This document shows, piece by piece, positions 14,787-21,435 of a stretch of 39,769 nt of DNA. The first letter of the stretch is position 1; every line of letters begins with the position of its first letter. Location: contig JAJEFO010000076.1 in NCBI GenBank assembly GCA_022820365.1, positions 1 through 39,769 of the forward strand, written 5' to 3'. The notes under the pieces were generated by a model, which did not search any database, had not been told where the DNA came from, and saw only the letters and a program-made list of their open reading frames with translations. The stretch comes from Silicimonas sp. (GTDB lineage: Bacteria; Pseudomonadota; Alphaproteobacteria; Rhodobacterales; Rhodobacteraceae). Made by a program: the position numbers and the translations under genes.

Positions 14787-14794
14787 TGCATTGG

Positions 14795-15181
14795 TCACTT
14801 GAGCTCGACTTCGGCTCCCACCGCTTCGAGCTTGCCCTTGATCTCTTCGGCCTCGTCCTTGGCAACGCCTTCCTTGACAGCCTTGCCGCCAGCCTCGACC
14901 AAGTCCTTGGCTTCCTTCAACCCAAGGCCGGTGATCGCACGCACTTCCTTGATCACGTTGATCTTCTGTGCGCCAACCGCCTTGAGGATGACATCGAACT
15001 CGTCCTTTTCCTCCTCCGCGTCGGCGCCGGCGTCACCGCCAGCGGCCGGACCGGCCATCATCACGGCGCCTCCCGCGGCGGGTTCGATCCCGTATTCGTC
15101 CTTCAGGATGGTTTTCAGTTCCTGCGCTTCGAGAAGCGTGAGACCCACGATCTCATCTGCAAGTTTCTTCAGATCAGCCAT
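14795..15181 (-). CDS. rplL: 50S ribosomal protein L7/L12
   Basis: L7/L12 forms the dimers of the ribosomal stalk that recruit translation GTPases. The protein has 128 residues: an N-terminal dimerisation domain ([20 protein letters not shown]), an Ala/Gly-rich hinge near residues 40-60, and the conserved C-terminal domain ([20 protein letters not shown], then [20 protein letters not shown]) that contacts EF-Tu and EF-G. The start is the ATG at 15181. It follows rplJ by 56 bp. Instead of running into rpoB, as in most bacteria, it is followed directly by a strong terminator. Confidence 0.98.
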   Translation of the reverse strand: MADLKKLADEIVGLTLLEAQELKTILKDEYGIEPAAGGAVMMAGPAAGGDAGADAEEEKDEFDVILKAVGAQKINVIKEVRAITGLGLKEAKDLVEAGGKAVKEGVAKDEAEEIKGKLEAVGAEVELK

Positions 15182-15237
15182 TTCTCAGTTCCGTTCCTAA
15201 TTTGCTGCGACGTGCGAACATGATCCACACGCAAGTC

Positions 15238-15756
15238 TCATGCGGCTTCCGCGCGCTCTTCCACGGTCGAAAGAATACCCGCCACGTTCGAAGCCGGAGC
15301 TCCGATCGCGCCGGCAAGATTCGATGCCGGGGCACCGATGCAGCCGACGATCAAGGCAAGCAGCTCTTCCCGCGACGGCATGTCCGCGACAGCCTTCACG
15401 CCTGCCACGTCCAGTGCCGTTTCGCCCATTGCGCCGCCGAGAATGACCAGCTTTGCATTTGCCTTGGAGTATTTGTGGACGACACGCGCAGCGGCGGCCA
15501 CATCCTCCGAATAGGCAAACACCGTCATCCCCGTCAGCAGGTCGGCCAGATGTTCATTCGGCTTTCCCGCCAAGGCAATCCGGGCAAGCCTGTTCTTGGC
15601 GACGCGCACCGATCCGCCGGCCGCGCGCATCTGCCCGCGGAGATCCTGCATATCGGTGACCGTGAGACCTGCGTAGTGGGCTACGACCACCACGCCAGAG
15701 CTTTCGAAGATCTGGCCGAGTTCCTCGACCACTTTCTCTTTCTGGGCTCTATTCAC
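15238..15756 (-). CDS. rplJ: 50S ribosomal protein L10
   Basis: L10 anchors the L7/L12 stalk to 23S rRNA and, with L12, represses its own operon by binding the mRNA leader. The protein has 172 residues. It starts [20 protein letters not shown], contains the conserved [19 protein letters not shown] segment, and has Ala-rich C-terminal helices that hold the L12 dimers. The start ATG at 15756 is preceded by TGGAGTGAAACTGTG, with GGAG as ribosome site. rplK and rplA, its usual upstream partners, are not in the window: the next gene upstream is moeA, 630 bp away. Confidence 0.97.
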   Translation of the reverse strand: MNRAQKEKVVEELGQIFESSGVVVVAHYAGLTVTDMQDLRGQMRAAGGSVRVAKNRLARIALAGKPNEHLADLLTGMTVFAYSEDVAAAARVVHKYSKANAKLVILGGAMGETALDVAGVKAVADMPSREELLALIVGCIGAPASNLAGAIGAPASNVAGILSTVEERAEAA

Positions 15757-15970
15757 AGTTTCACTCCAAATCTGGAGGGTGATCCCTCCGGCTCATCACG
15801 AGGCCGAAGCCCCAGAAGTCCTTACGGGTCCATCGTGAACAGAGCTTCAGGGCAGACCTGAAGTCAGAATTCTTCAGTTCCCGTCTCAGGCAGGAATTAA
15901 CGGCCTTCGCCAACCCACCGTCTCGGACGATGCCAGGAGAACCTGCAGGGCACGCTCTCTGGACAGACGG
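15757..15970 (-). promoter_or_regulatory. rplJ leader, candidate L10 autoregulatory site
   Basis: The roughly 210-nt stretch between the candidate promoter and rplJ would be a long untranslated leader, as expected for an L10(L12)4-regulated operon. It contains several small stems, for example around TTCCTGCCTGAGACGGGAA near 15877-15896. I could not assign the L10 kink-turn, so the regulatory reading rests mainly on position. Confidence 0.35.
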
Positions 15971-15999
15971 CCTATATGGCCCCGACCGGAACCGCGCAA
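15971..15999 (-). promoter_or_regulatory. Candidate promoter of rplJL
   Basis: On the minus strand TTGCGC (15994-15999) is followed after 17 nt by TATAGG (15971-15976). Spacing is ideal and the position, about 215 nt ahead of rplJ, suits a ribosomal-protein leader. The hexamers are only moderate matches. Confidence 0.45.
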
Positions 16000-16389
16000 G
16001 GGAAAAAGAGAAAATTGAAGACAGTGATGCCCGTGCGATGATGGGAGCCCGTCACCCGAACCGGGATGCTACGCGCGCGAACTTCCACGACGCCCTGATC
16101 GCATGGCACACAAGGAGGCGACGACGTGCCACGGGGAAATGACGTCCTTGGCCATGATGGGCTCCGCAGAACGCAACGTCTGCCGAACACCGCGAGAACG
16201 CGGAGGGCAACTTGGAAGTCATGGGCTCGATCAGCCCGACCGGCTGGCTCGACATCCAGGGCATTGCGACGACCGTTTGGTTCGGCATCCGATCAAGGAA
16301 TTGCGCCCCAAGGCTTGAGAAAAGCATCAGCAGGAAACAGGCCAAGTCGGCAAGCTACACGCCGCCTCCCGGCAAGCAGACGTGAGGCG

Positions 16390-17628
16390 TCACCTGAAGC
16401 TGCCGTAGGGAATGAAGCGCACCGGGTCGCCGCGCCGGATTTCCCGGGCGCCGTCGCCGATCTCGACCAGGCCGCCAGCCCAGGCCAGGCCCGAAATCCG
16501 GCCGGAACCCTCTGACATGAACGCCTCTGCCGCGCCGTCCGCGTTCATGCGAGCGCGAAGGTATTCGCGCCGCCCCGCCTTCTTGGACTTCTCGAAGGCC
16601 GCCGGCACGTTGAATCCCAAGGGCTCTCGCCATCCTTCGCCTCCGAGGACTCCCATGGCAGGGCGGGCAAAGATCAACGTGCAGACCAGAGCCGCAACCG
16701 GATTCCCGGGAAGGCCGAAGACAGGAACGCCTCGCCAGACGCCAAGCGCAAGCGGACGGCCTGGCTTCAACGCGATGCGCCAGTCGCCCAGTGATCCCGA
16801 TTCAGCCAGCAGCGCCGACACATGATCCTCGTCCCCGGCCGAAGCCCCTCCAGACGTGAGAATGACATCGGCGTTCTCGGCACCCGCATCCAGGCGCGAA
16901 CGCAATGCGTCGCGATCATCCGGGACCAGCCCCAGATCCACCGGTTCCAGCATCCAGTCCCGGACCAGGGACAAAAGCATGGGCCGGTTCGCATCGTATG
17001 TCCGCGCGGGACCGGAGGCCGCGCCGACCAGCGCAATTTCGCTTCCGGTCGAAAGGACGGCGACCTTGAGCTTGCGATGAACTCGAACATCCGTGACCCC
17101 AGTTGCCACCAGGAGCGCAAGCTCAGGCGGCCCAAGGCGGGTGCCGGCAGGCAAAGCCAATTCGCCCTCATTGACGTCCTCGCCTTCCAGGCGGGTGTTC
17201 GCACCCAACTTCACGGGACCCTCGAACGCGATGCTCGCGCCATCCGTCGAGCAGTCCTCTTCCAGCACGACGGTATTGACGCCCGACGGCAGGAGTGCAC
17301 CGGTGAGGATACGGATGGCATGTCCTTCCGGCACGTGTCCGAGAAATGGACACCCTGCAGCCGCACGCCCATCAACAAGCGGCATCAGCTGGTCACCGGC
17401 ACCTGTGGCGCTGTGCGAGAATCCATAGCCGTCCACTGCCGAATTGGCACCCGGCGGATTAGCCCGGCGAGCCCGTACCGGCTCTGCCAGCAGTCGGCCG
17501 TGCGCTTCCTCGACAGGCAAGACTTCGCTGTCCACCGACAGGCGCACGGCCTTGCGCAGCCTCTGAAGCGCGTCGTCGACAGGTGTCCAGTCGACTCCGG
17601 GCGGCAAGGCGAAACAGTCGTTCTTCAT
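16390..17628 (-). CDS. moeA: Molybdopterin molybdenumtransferase
   Basis: MoeA inserts molybdate into adenylated molybdopterin to make the molybdenum cofactor, in the cytosol. The ATG at 17628 gives 412 residues starting MKNDCFALPPGVDWTPVDDA, which resembles the family start; the frame is open to an ATG at 17715, and that longer form has a GGGA near its start but an uncharacteristic N-terminus. Visible motifs are ANPPGANSAVDGYG, the RILTGALLPSGVNTVV loop, VLSTGSEI, YDANRPML, ILTSGGASAGDEDHV and FGLPGNPVAALV. It is the last gene of the fdhD-mobA-mobB-moeA set. Confidence 0.95.
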   Translation of the reverse strand: MKNDCFALPPGVDWTPVDDALQRLRKAVRLSVDSEVLPVEEAHGRLLAEPVRARRANPPGANSAVDGYGFSHSATGAGDQLMPLVDGRAAAGCPFLGHVPEGHAIRILTGALLPSGVNTVVLEEDCSTDGASIAFEGPVKLGANTRLEGEDVNEGELALPAGTRLGPPELALLVATGVTDVRVHRKLKVAVLSTGSEIALVGAASGPARTYDANRPMLLSLVRDWMLEPVDLGLVPDDRDALRSRLDAGAENADVILTSGGASAGDEDHVSALLAESGSLGDWRIALKPGRPLALGVWRGVPVFGLPGNPVAALVCTLIFARPAMGVLGGEGWREPLGFNVPAAFEKSKKAGRREYLRARMNADGAAEAFMSEGSGRISGLAWAGGLVEIGDGAREIRRGDPVRFIPYGSFR

Positions 17629-17745
17629 GCGCGGCGGTTTCAGCATCCCGCAAGTCCCGGCGTCTTTCCGAATCTGCCGCCCGGCATCCGGAAAGAGACC
17701 ATGCCGTTTCGGCATCGCCGTCCCAAGTCGTCATGGCAATACACT

Positions 17746-18249
17746 TCAGCCATCCGGCAACCCAAGCTCCTTCAAAATGAAGTCGGCGATCGCGGACGTG
17801 TCGTCGATGTGAAAGGCTGGCCGATCAGGTGCCTTGGCTCCGCAATCCGATGCGACGGCCCTGATCGTCTGATCATCGGAAGCGATCAATTCACTGCCGG
17901 TTTCCGCGCGATGCGCCTCGATCTTCGGGTGCAGATCGCGCTTGTAACCCTCTACCAGGACCAGATCCACCGGCTCGAGCTTTGCAAGCAGGGCGGCAAG
18001 CACCTGTTCCTCTTCGTCACGCAACTCATGCATCAAGGCCCAGCGCCGCCGGCTTGCAAGCAAGACCTCGGTCGCACCGGCCACGCGGTGCCGGTAGCTG
18101 TCCTTGCCCTCTTGATCCACGTCGAACACGTGATGCGCGTGCTTCAGGGTTGAGACCTTAAGGCCTCGGGCAACGAATTCGGCCAAGAGTCTCTCCATGA
18201 GGCCGGTCTTGCCCGAGTTCTTCCAGCCGACGACTCCCCAGACCTTCAT
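17746..18249 (-). CDS. mobB: Molybdopterin-guanine dinucleotide biosynthesis adaptor protein
   Basis: MobB is a small P-loop GTP-binding protein that assists MobA in making the guanine dinucleotide form of the molybdenum cofactor. The 167-residue protein has the Walker A GWKNSGKTGL near residues 8-17, the HAHHVFDVDQEGKDSYRHR segment and the LVLVEGYKRDLHPKIE motif typical of the family. Its ATG overlaps the mobA stop codon (ATGA at 18246-18249), so the two are translationally coupled. Confidence 0.96.
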   Translation of the reverse strand: MKVWGVVGWKNSGKTGLMERLLAEFVARGLKVSTLKHAHHVFDVDQEGKDSYRHRVAGATEVLLASRRRWALMHELRDEEEQVLAALLAKLEPVDLVLVEGYKRDLHPKIEAHRAETGSELIASDDQTIRAVASDCGAKAPDRPAFHIDDTSAIADFILKELGLPDG

Positions 18250-18848
18250 GCCGACCCCAGAAGGCCCTGGGCACGATCGAGATCCTCGGGCGTGTTCACG
18301 TTGAAGAAAGGGTCGAACTCCCCGACCGGAAACTCCGCCCTGGCCACACCATGCCGATCGGTCCAGTCGACAACCTTGCGAACGCCTGCTGACAATGCGG
18401 TTCTCAGATCGTCTCGAAGCGCAACAGGCCAGAGGCCGAAAGTCGGATGCAGCCCGGTCGCCGTGCTGGCAATCGCTATCTGCCTGCCCTGGTCGACGGC
18501 AGCATCCAAGAGACGGGTCACCAGATCCGTGGGAAGGAAGGGCGTGTCCGCAGCAGCCGTCACGATGTTCGCAACCTCTCGGCCCGACGCCCAGTCAAGC
18601 CCCGCCAAGACACCAGCCAAGGGACCTGCATACCCGGCGACAGGATCGGCTAGGACCGGAAGGCCGAATTCCGCAAACCGCGTTTCGTCGCCATTGGCGT
18701 TCAATGCCAGTTCGGCCACCTGAGGCGCAAGCCTTTCGATCACGTGATCCAGCATCGTCCTGTCGCCGATGGCCAGGAGGCCCTTGTCGCCACCGCCCAT
18801 GCGGCGGGCCTGGCCGCCAGCCAGTATGATGCCCGTGGGAAGGCTCAT
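18246..18848 (-). CDS. mobA: Molybdenum cofactor guanylyltransferase
   Basis: MobA joins GMP from GTP to molybdopterin, giving the bis-MGD cofactor used by formate dehydrogenase and related enzymes. The 200-residue protein has the nucleotide-binding signature GIILAGGQARRMGGGDKGLL near residues 6-25, then DPVAGYAGPLAGVLAGL, VTAAADTPFLPTDLV and the C-terminal FNVNTPEDL. It overlaps mobB by 4 nt downstream, and its ATG overlaps the stop of the 56-codon ORF upstream (ATGA at 18845-18848). Confidence 0.97.
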   Translation of the reverse strand: MSLPTGIILAGGQARRMGGGDKGLLAIGDRTMLDHVIERLAPQVAELALNANGDETRFAEFGLPVLADPVAGYAGPLAGVLAGLDWASGREVANIVTAAADTPFLPTDLVTRLLDAAVDQGRQIAIASTATGLHPTFGLWPVALRDDLRTALSAGVRKVVDWTDRHGVARAEFPVGEFDPFFNVNTPEDLDRAQGLLGSA

Positions 18849-19015
18849 GCTCGCAGCCGTGCGTCAATCCGACCAATGGATCTCTGCGGCCGGGATTGGC
18901 CCGGATAGATCCGGAAGCCTGGCCTCTCCGTCGAATCCACCGTCAAGGCGACTTGCCGGACTTCCGAGTTCGACAGCTTCCGCGACAGTTCAGCAGCCCA
19001 TTCACGTGGCGTCAT
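18845..19015 (-). CDS. Small coupled ORF between fdhD and mobA, 56 residues, not recognised
   Basis: The frame starts MTPREWAAELSRKLSN and ends SIGRIDARLRA. The ATG overlaps the fdhD stop (ATGA at 19012-19015) and its TGA overlaps the mobA ATG (ATGA at 18845-18848), so it exactly fills the space with 4-nt couplings at both ends, the pattern used throughout this operon. It is basic, has one Trp, no Cys, no signal peptide and no membrane segment. It does not look like the delta subunit of formate dehydrogenase (FdsD). The double coupling argues for translation; the function is unknown. Confidence 0.6.
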   Translation of the reverse strand: MTPREWAAELSRKLSNSEVRQVALTVDSTERPGFRIYPGQSRPQRSIGRIDARLRA

Positions 19016-19893
19016 TCGCGACCTCCCTTTCGCTGATGCCTGCGCTCTTCCGATTTCACATGTGCCGGGTCGGCATCCCGAACTAGGCGGTGTTCACCTG
19101 ACAGGCAGACGTACCGATGCCCCCGCATGCGACCGATCAAGGTCAGGTCAATTTCGCGGGCGATTTCCACGCCCCACGCCGTGAATCCGGACCGTGAAAC
19201 GAGCGCAGGAATTCCCATCAGCGCACACTTGATCACCATTTCCGAAGTCAGGCGTCCAGTCGTGTAGAGGATCTTGTCGTCTCCGGACACCTCCTTGCTG
19301 AGCATCCACCCCGCGATCTTGTCGACGGCGTTGTGGCGGCCGACATCCTCCATGTAGACCAGCGCCCGGTCCGCCTCGCAGAGAACGGTTCCGTGAATCG
19401 CGCCCGCCGAAAGATAGAGAGAAGGCGTCCGGTTTATGGATTGCGCGAGGGAATACAGCCAGGAAGTGCGCAGTTCGGCTTGCGGCAGAGTCAGATCCTC
19501 CAAACCCTCCATGACATCACCGAAGACGGTGCCCACTGCACACCCGCTCGTTCGGGTCTTCTTCTTGAGCTTTTCCTCGTAGCTGGTCTCATTGTCGGTA
19601 CGCAGCACGACAGTTTCGAGTTCCGCATCAAAATCAACGGCAGAGACTATTTCGCCGGGCTGCAGCATTCCCTGATTGCGAAGGAACCCGAGTGCCAGAT
19701 ACTCGGGATAATCGCCAATTGTCATGACTGTCACGATCTCCTGGCCGTTGAGGAATATCGTCAGCGGACGCTCCTCGACCACGGAAATCTCCGCGCAGGC
19801 CCCGGATTCGTCGACTCCCTCCACGGCACGGGTCAGCCGCGTGTCCCCCGGATCGGGAGCGATCAGGTACCGATCAGCGACTTCACGAGCCAT
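19012..19893 (-). CDS. fdhD: Formate dehydrogenase accessory sulfurtransferase FdhD
   Basis: FdhD passes sulfur from the IscS desulfurase to the Mo-bisMGD cofactor so that formate dehydrogenase becomes active. The 293-residue protein has the family segments EERPLTIFLNGQEI, TIGDYPEYLALGFLRNQGML, SAGAIHGTVLC, MEDVGRHNAVDKIAGWML, TTGRLTSEMVIKCALMGIPA and SRSGFTAWGVEIAREI. In E. coli two cysteines (CxxC, 121 and 124) lie in a flexible loop; here the loop reads SGCAVG, keeping the first (Cys118) but having Gly at the second position. The gene heads the operon, divergent from azlC. No formate dehydrogenase structural gene is in the window. Confidence 0.96.
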   Translation of the reverse strand: MAREVADRYLIAPDPGDTRLTRAVEGVDESGACAEISVVEERPLTIFLNGQEIVTVMTIGDYPEYLALGFLRNQGMLQPGEIVSAVDFDAELETVVLRTDNETSYEEKLKKKTRTSGCAVGTVFGDVMEGLEDLTLPQAELRTSWLYSLAQSINRTPSLYLSAGAIHGTVLCEADRALVYMEDVGRHNAVDKIAGWMLSKEVSGDDKILYTTGRLTSEMVIKCALMGIPALVSRSGFTAWGVEIAREIDLTLIGRMRGHRYVCLSGEHRLVRDADPAHVKSEERRHQRKGGRE

Positions 19894-19896
19894 TGA

Positions 19897-19925
19897 TTGC
19901 GCCCCTTCCTGGCGTGCGCTATTCG
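19897..19925 (+). promoter_or_regulatory. Weak candidate promoter of azlCD
   Basis: TTGCGC (19897-19902), a 17-nt spacer and TATTCG (19920-19925) lie just upstream of azlC within the 58-bp gap to the divergent fdhD. The -35 copies the one proposed for rplJ. The -10 match is only partial. Confidence 0.25.
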
Positions 19926-19951
19926 CGCCGGACAGAGATTAGGGCCGGACC

Positions 19952-20653
19952 ATGTCCTTAACCACCGGAAAATCCGCTTTTCTCGAAGGATTCGTTGCCG
20001 GCATGCCGTTCCTGCTCGTCATCGGCCCGTTCGCCTTTCTGTTCGGGGTCGTCGCCGTCGAAGCCGGGCTGGACGTACCCCAGGCTGTCGGAATGTCGGT
20101 CGTCGTGATCGCCGGGTCCGCCCAGTTCACTGCCGTGCAGCTGCTTTCCGAGTCTGCGCCGGCCTGGGTGGCGATGGCGGCGGCACTTGCCGTCAACCTG
20201 CGAATGGCGATGTATTCCGCAGCACTTCAGCCGCATCTGGGATCGGCTCCGCTCTGGCAGCGCGTGATCGTTTCGTATCTGAATTTCGACGTAAGCTATG
20301 CGCTTGGAATCTCTCATTTCGAAGAACGGCCCGAACGGTCGACAGACCAAAAGGTTGTCTACTTTCTCGGCACGATCGCGCTGACGGCACCGCTTTGGGT
20401 CGTTGGGACCTTGATTGGCGCGGCAGCGGGCGGGGCGCTGCCCGACAGCGCGCTGATCGACTTTGCGATGCCAATCCTGTTCCTGGCAATCGTGGGGCCG
20501 ATGCTGAAAACGCTTGCCCATCTTGCAGCCGCCGTATCGTCGGCACTTGCGGCGATGCTCCTGTTCTGGCTGCCGTCAGGCATCGGCCTCCTGATCGCCG
20601 CCGCGATCGCGATGGCCGCAGGCGCGGAAATCGAGCGCAGGCGAGGCCGGTGA
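19952..20653 (+). CDS. azlC: AzlC family branched-chain amino acid exporter, large subunit
   Basis: AzlC and AzlD form a two-part inner-membrane exporter for branched-chain amino acids or analogues (named from azaleucine resistance in Bacillus; YgaZ/YgaH in E. coli). The 233-residue protein has the conserved opening GFVAGMPFLLVIGPFAFLFG, the motif VVIAGSAQFTAVQLL, NLRMAMYSAAL, and about five to six hydrophobic helices, the last ending near residue 225. The ATG at 19952 follows TTAGGGCCGG. Its stop overlaps the azlD GTG by 4 nt. Confidence 0.94.
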   Translation: MSLTTGKSAFLEGFVAGMPFLLVIGPFAFLFGVVAVEAGLDVPQAVGMSVVVIAGSAQFTAVQLLSESAPAWVAMAAALAVNLRMAMYSAALQPHLGSAPLWQRVIVSYLNFDVSYALGISHFEERPERSTDQKVVYFLGTIALTAPLWVVGTLIGAAAGGALPDSALIDFAMPILFLAIVGPMLKTLAHLAAAVSSALAAMLLFWLPSGIGLLIAAAIAMAAGAEIERRRGR

Positions 20654-20976
20654 GTCATTCAGCGATCGAGATCTGGGCGATCATCGCCGTGCTGGGCGCG
20701 GGCACCTTCCTGATCCGCTTCTCTTTCCTCGGGCTGGTCGGCGGACGAAGAATGCCGAACTGGCTGCTTCGCCATTTGCGCTACACGCCCGTGGCCGTGC
20801 TGCCGGGACTGGTCGCTCCGCTCGTCGCCTGGCCAAGTGCCACTGGTGGAGACACCGATCCTGTGCGCCTTGCGGCGGCACTTGCAACGCTGGCCGTTGC
20901 CTTCTGGCGAAAGAACGTCCTCTGGGGTGCATTGGCCGGTGCGGCGACCCTTGGAGTTCTCACCTGGTTGCTCTGA
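20650..20976 (+). CDS. azlD: AzlD family branched-chain amino acid exporter, small subunit
   Basis: Small membrane partner of AzlC. The GTG at 20650 (GTGA overlap with the azlC stop) gives 108 residues starting (M)SHSAIEIWAIIAVLGAG. It has about four hydrophobic segments and the family motif LRYTPVAVLPGLVAPLV. No separate ribosome site is visible, so translation is expected to be coupled to azlC. An inverted repeat begins 4 nt after the stop codon. Confidence 0.92.
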   Translation: MSHSAIEIWAIIAVLGAGTFLIRFSFLGLVGGRRMPNWLLRHLRYTPVAVLPGLVAPLVAWPSATGGDTDPVRLAAALATLAVAFWRKNVLWGALAGAATLGVLTWLL

Positions 20977-20980
20977 ATCG

Positions 20981-21040
20981 TCTCCGCAGTGCCTGTCGGC
21001 CGCCTTGCCCAATATGCAATTGCATCACGATCTGCGGAGA
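20981..21040. terminator. Nested inverted repeat between convergent azlD and oxidase subunit genes
   Basis: Arms TCTCCGCAG (20981-20989) and CTGCGGAGA (21032-21040) enclose a 42-nt loop that itself contains the perfect 12-bp palindrome ATGCAATTGCAT (21014-21025). The position, 4 nt after azlD and facing the minus-strand gene 21176-21310, suggests a two-way transcription end. There is no clear U-tract. Confidence 0.4.
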
Positions 21041-21175
21041 TTGCCGAGTCGTCGGCCAAAGGCCCGCTGCCATGCCCATATCACGCACGTGCCGCTGATA
21101 ACGGGCAAAATGCCACGGAATTCCATGTCTCTGACTTTGCCCGATCTCGCGTCTAGGAGAACGCGGCGCGGAAGC

Positions 21176-21310
21176 TCAGGAATTGAAGACCGCGAGGAAA
21201 ATCAGGACCAGAAAACAGACGATCGTAACGTTCTTCACCCATGTCACGAAGCCCGAGAAAACAGCTTCCTGATCTGCAACTTCCATTTCACCGTGTTTAT
21301 GGTCGGCCAT
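21176..21310 (-). CDS. aa3-type cytochrome c oxidase subunit IV, 44 residues
   Basis: Small single-span subunit of the alphaproteobacterial aa3 cytochrome c oxidase in the inner membrane. The frame begins MADHKHGEMEVADQEAVFSG, matching the hallmark His/Glu/Met-rich N-terminus followed by the QExxFxGF motif, then one membrane span (TIVCFLVLIFLAVFN) and a very short C-terminus. Length 44 is right for the family. The ATG is at 21308-21310, preceded by GGAACC rather than a strong Shine-Dalgarno sequence. It lies alone, 125 bp after fadB, with no other oxidase genes nearby. Confidence 0.88.
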   Translation of the reverse strand: MADHKHGEMEVADQEAVFSGFVTWVKNVTIVCFLVLIFLAVFNS

Positions 21311-21435
21311 GGTTCCTGTCTCCGGCTAGCGCACGAACGGTCAATAACGCACTGCTTTGGTCCTGTCACCACCCGAGATCGCGCGAATGGACGCATCCCG
21401 ACACCGATTCGCGAGCCAGCGAAGCCGTCATCTTG

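Larger units (their letters stand above)
14028..14794. other. rplL-ppk2 intergenic region, no gene
   Basis: 767 bp holding copy B of the inverted element (14078-14333), then about 425 bp without recognisable content, then the rplL terminator (14761-14786). Short plus-strand frames near 14599-14802 run into the terminator and rplL, and look accidental. Confidence 0.6.
15757..16389. other. moeA-rplJ intergenic region
   Basis: 633 bp between moeA and rplJ. It holds the rplJ leader and promoter at the lower end. At the upper end (about 16180-16383, plus strand) a frame with high third-position GC ends in a stop just before moeA and could be a decayed coding remnant. A minus-strand frame at 16052-16345 (97 codons) also exists, but has no ribosome site or family resemblance. 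Confidence 0.5.
20977..21435. other. azlD to fadB intergenic region
   Basis: 459 bp containing the nested inverted repeat (20981-21040) and the 44-codon cytochrome oxidase subunit IV gene (21176-21310). A 33-codon minus-strand frame (21025-21126) with a hydrophobic start and basic end is also present but has no ribosome site. The 125 bp between the oxidase gene and fadB shows nothing further. Confidence 0.6.

Noticed and set aside
14599-14802. 67-codon plus-strand frame near the rplL terminator
   Set aside because: Runs through the terminator hairpin into antisense rplL, with no ribosome site.
16052-16345. 97-codon minus-strand frame between moeA and rplJ
   Set aside because: No ribosome site, mixed codon usage, several rare-looking Met/Cys clusters and no resemblance; kept only as part of the spacer description.
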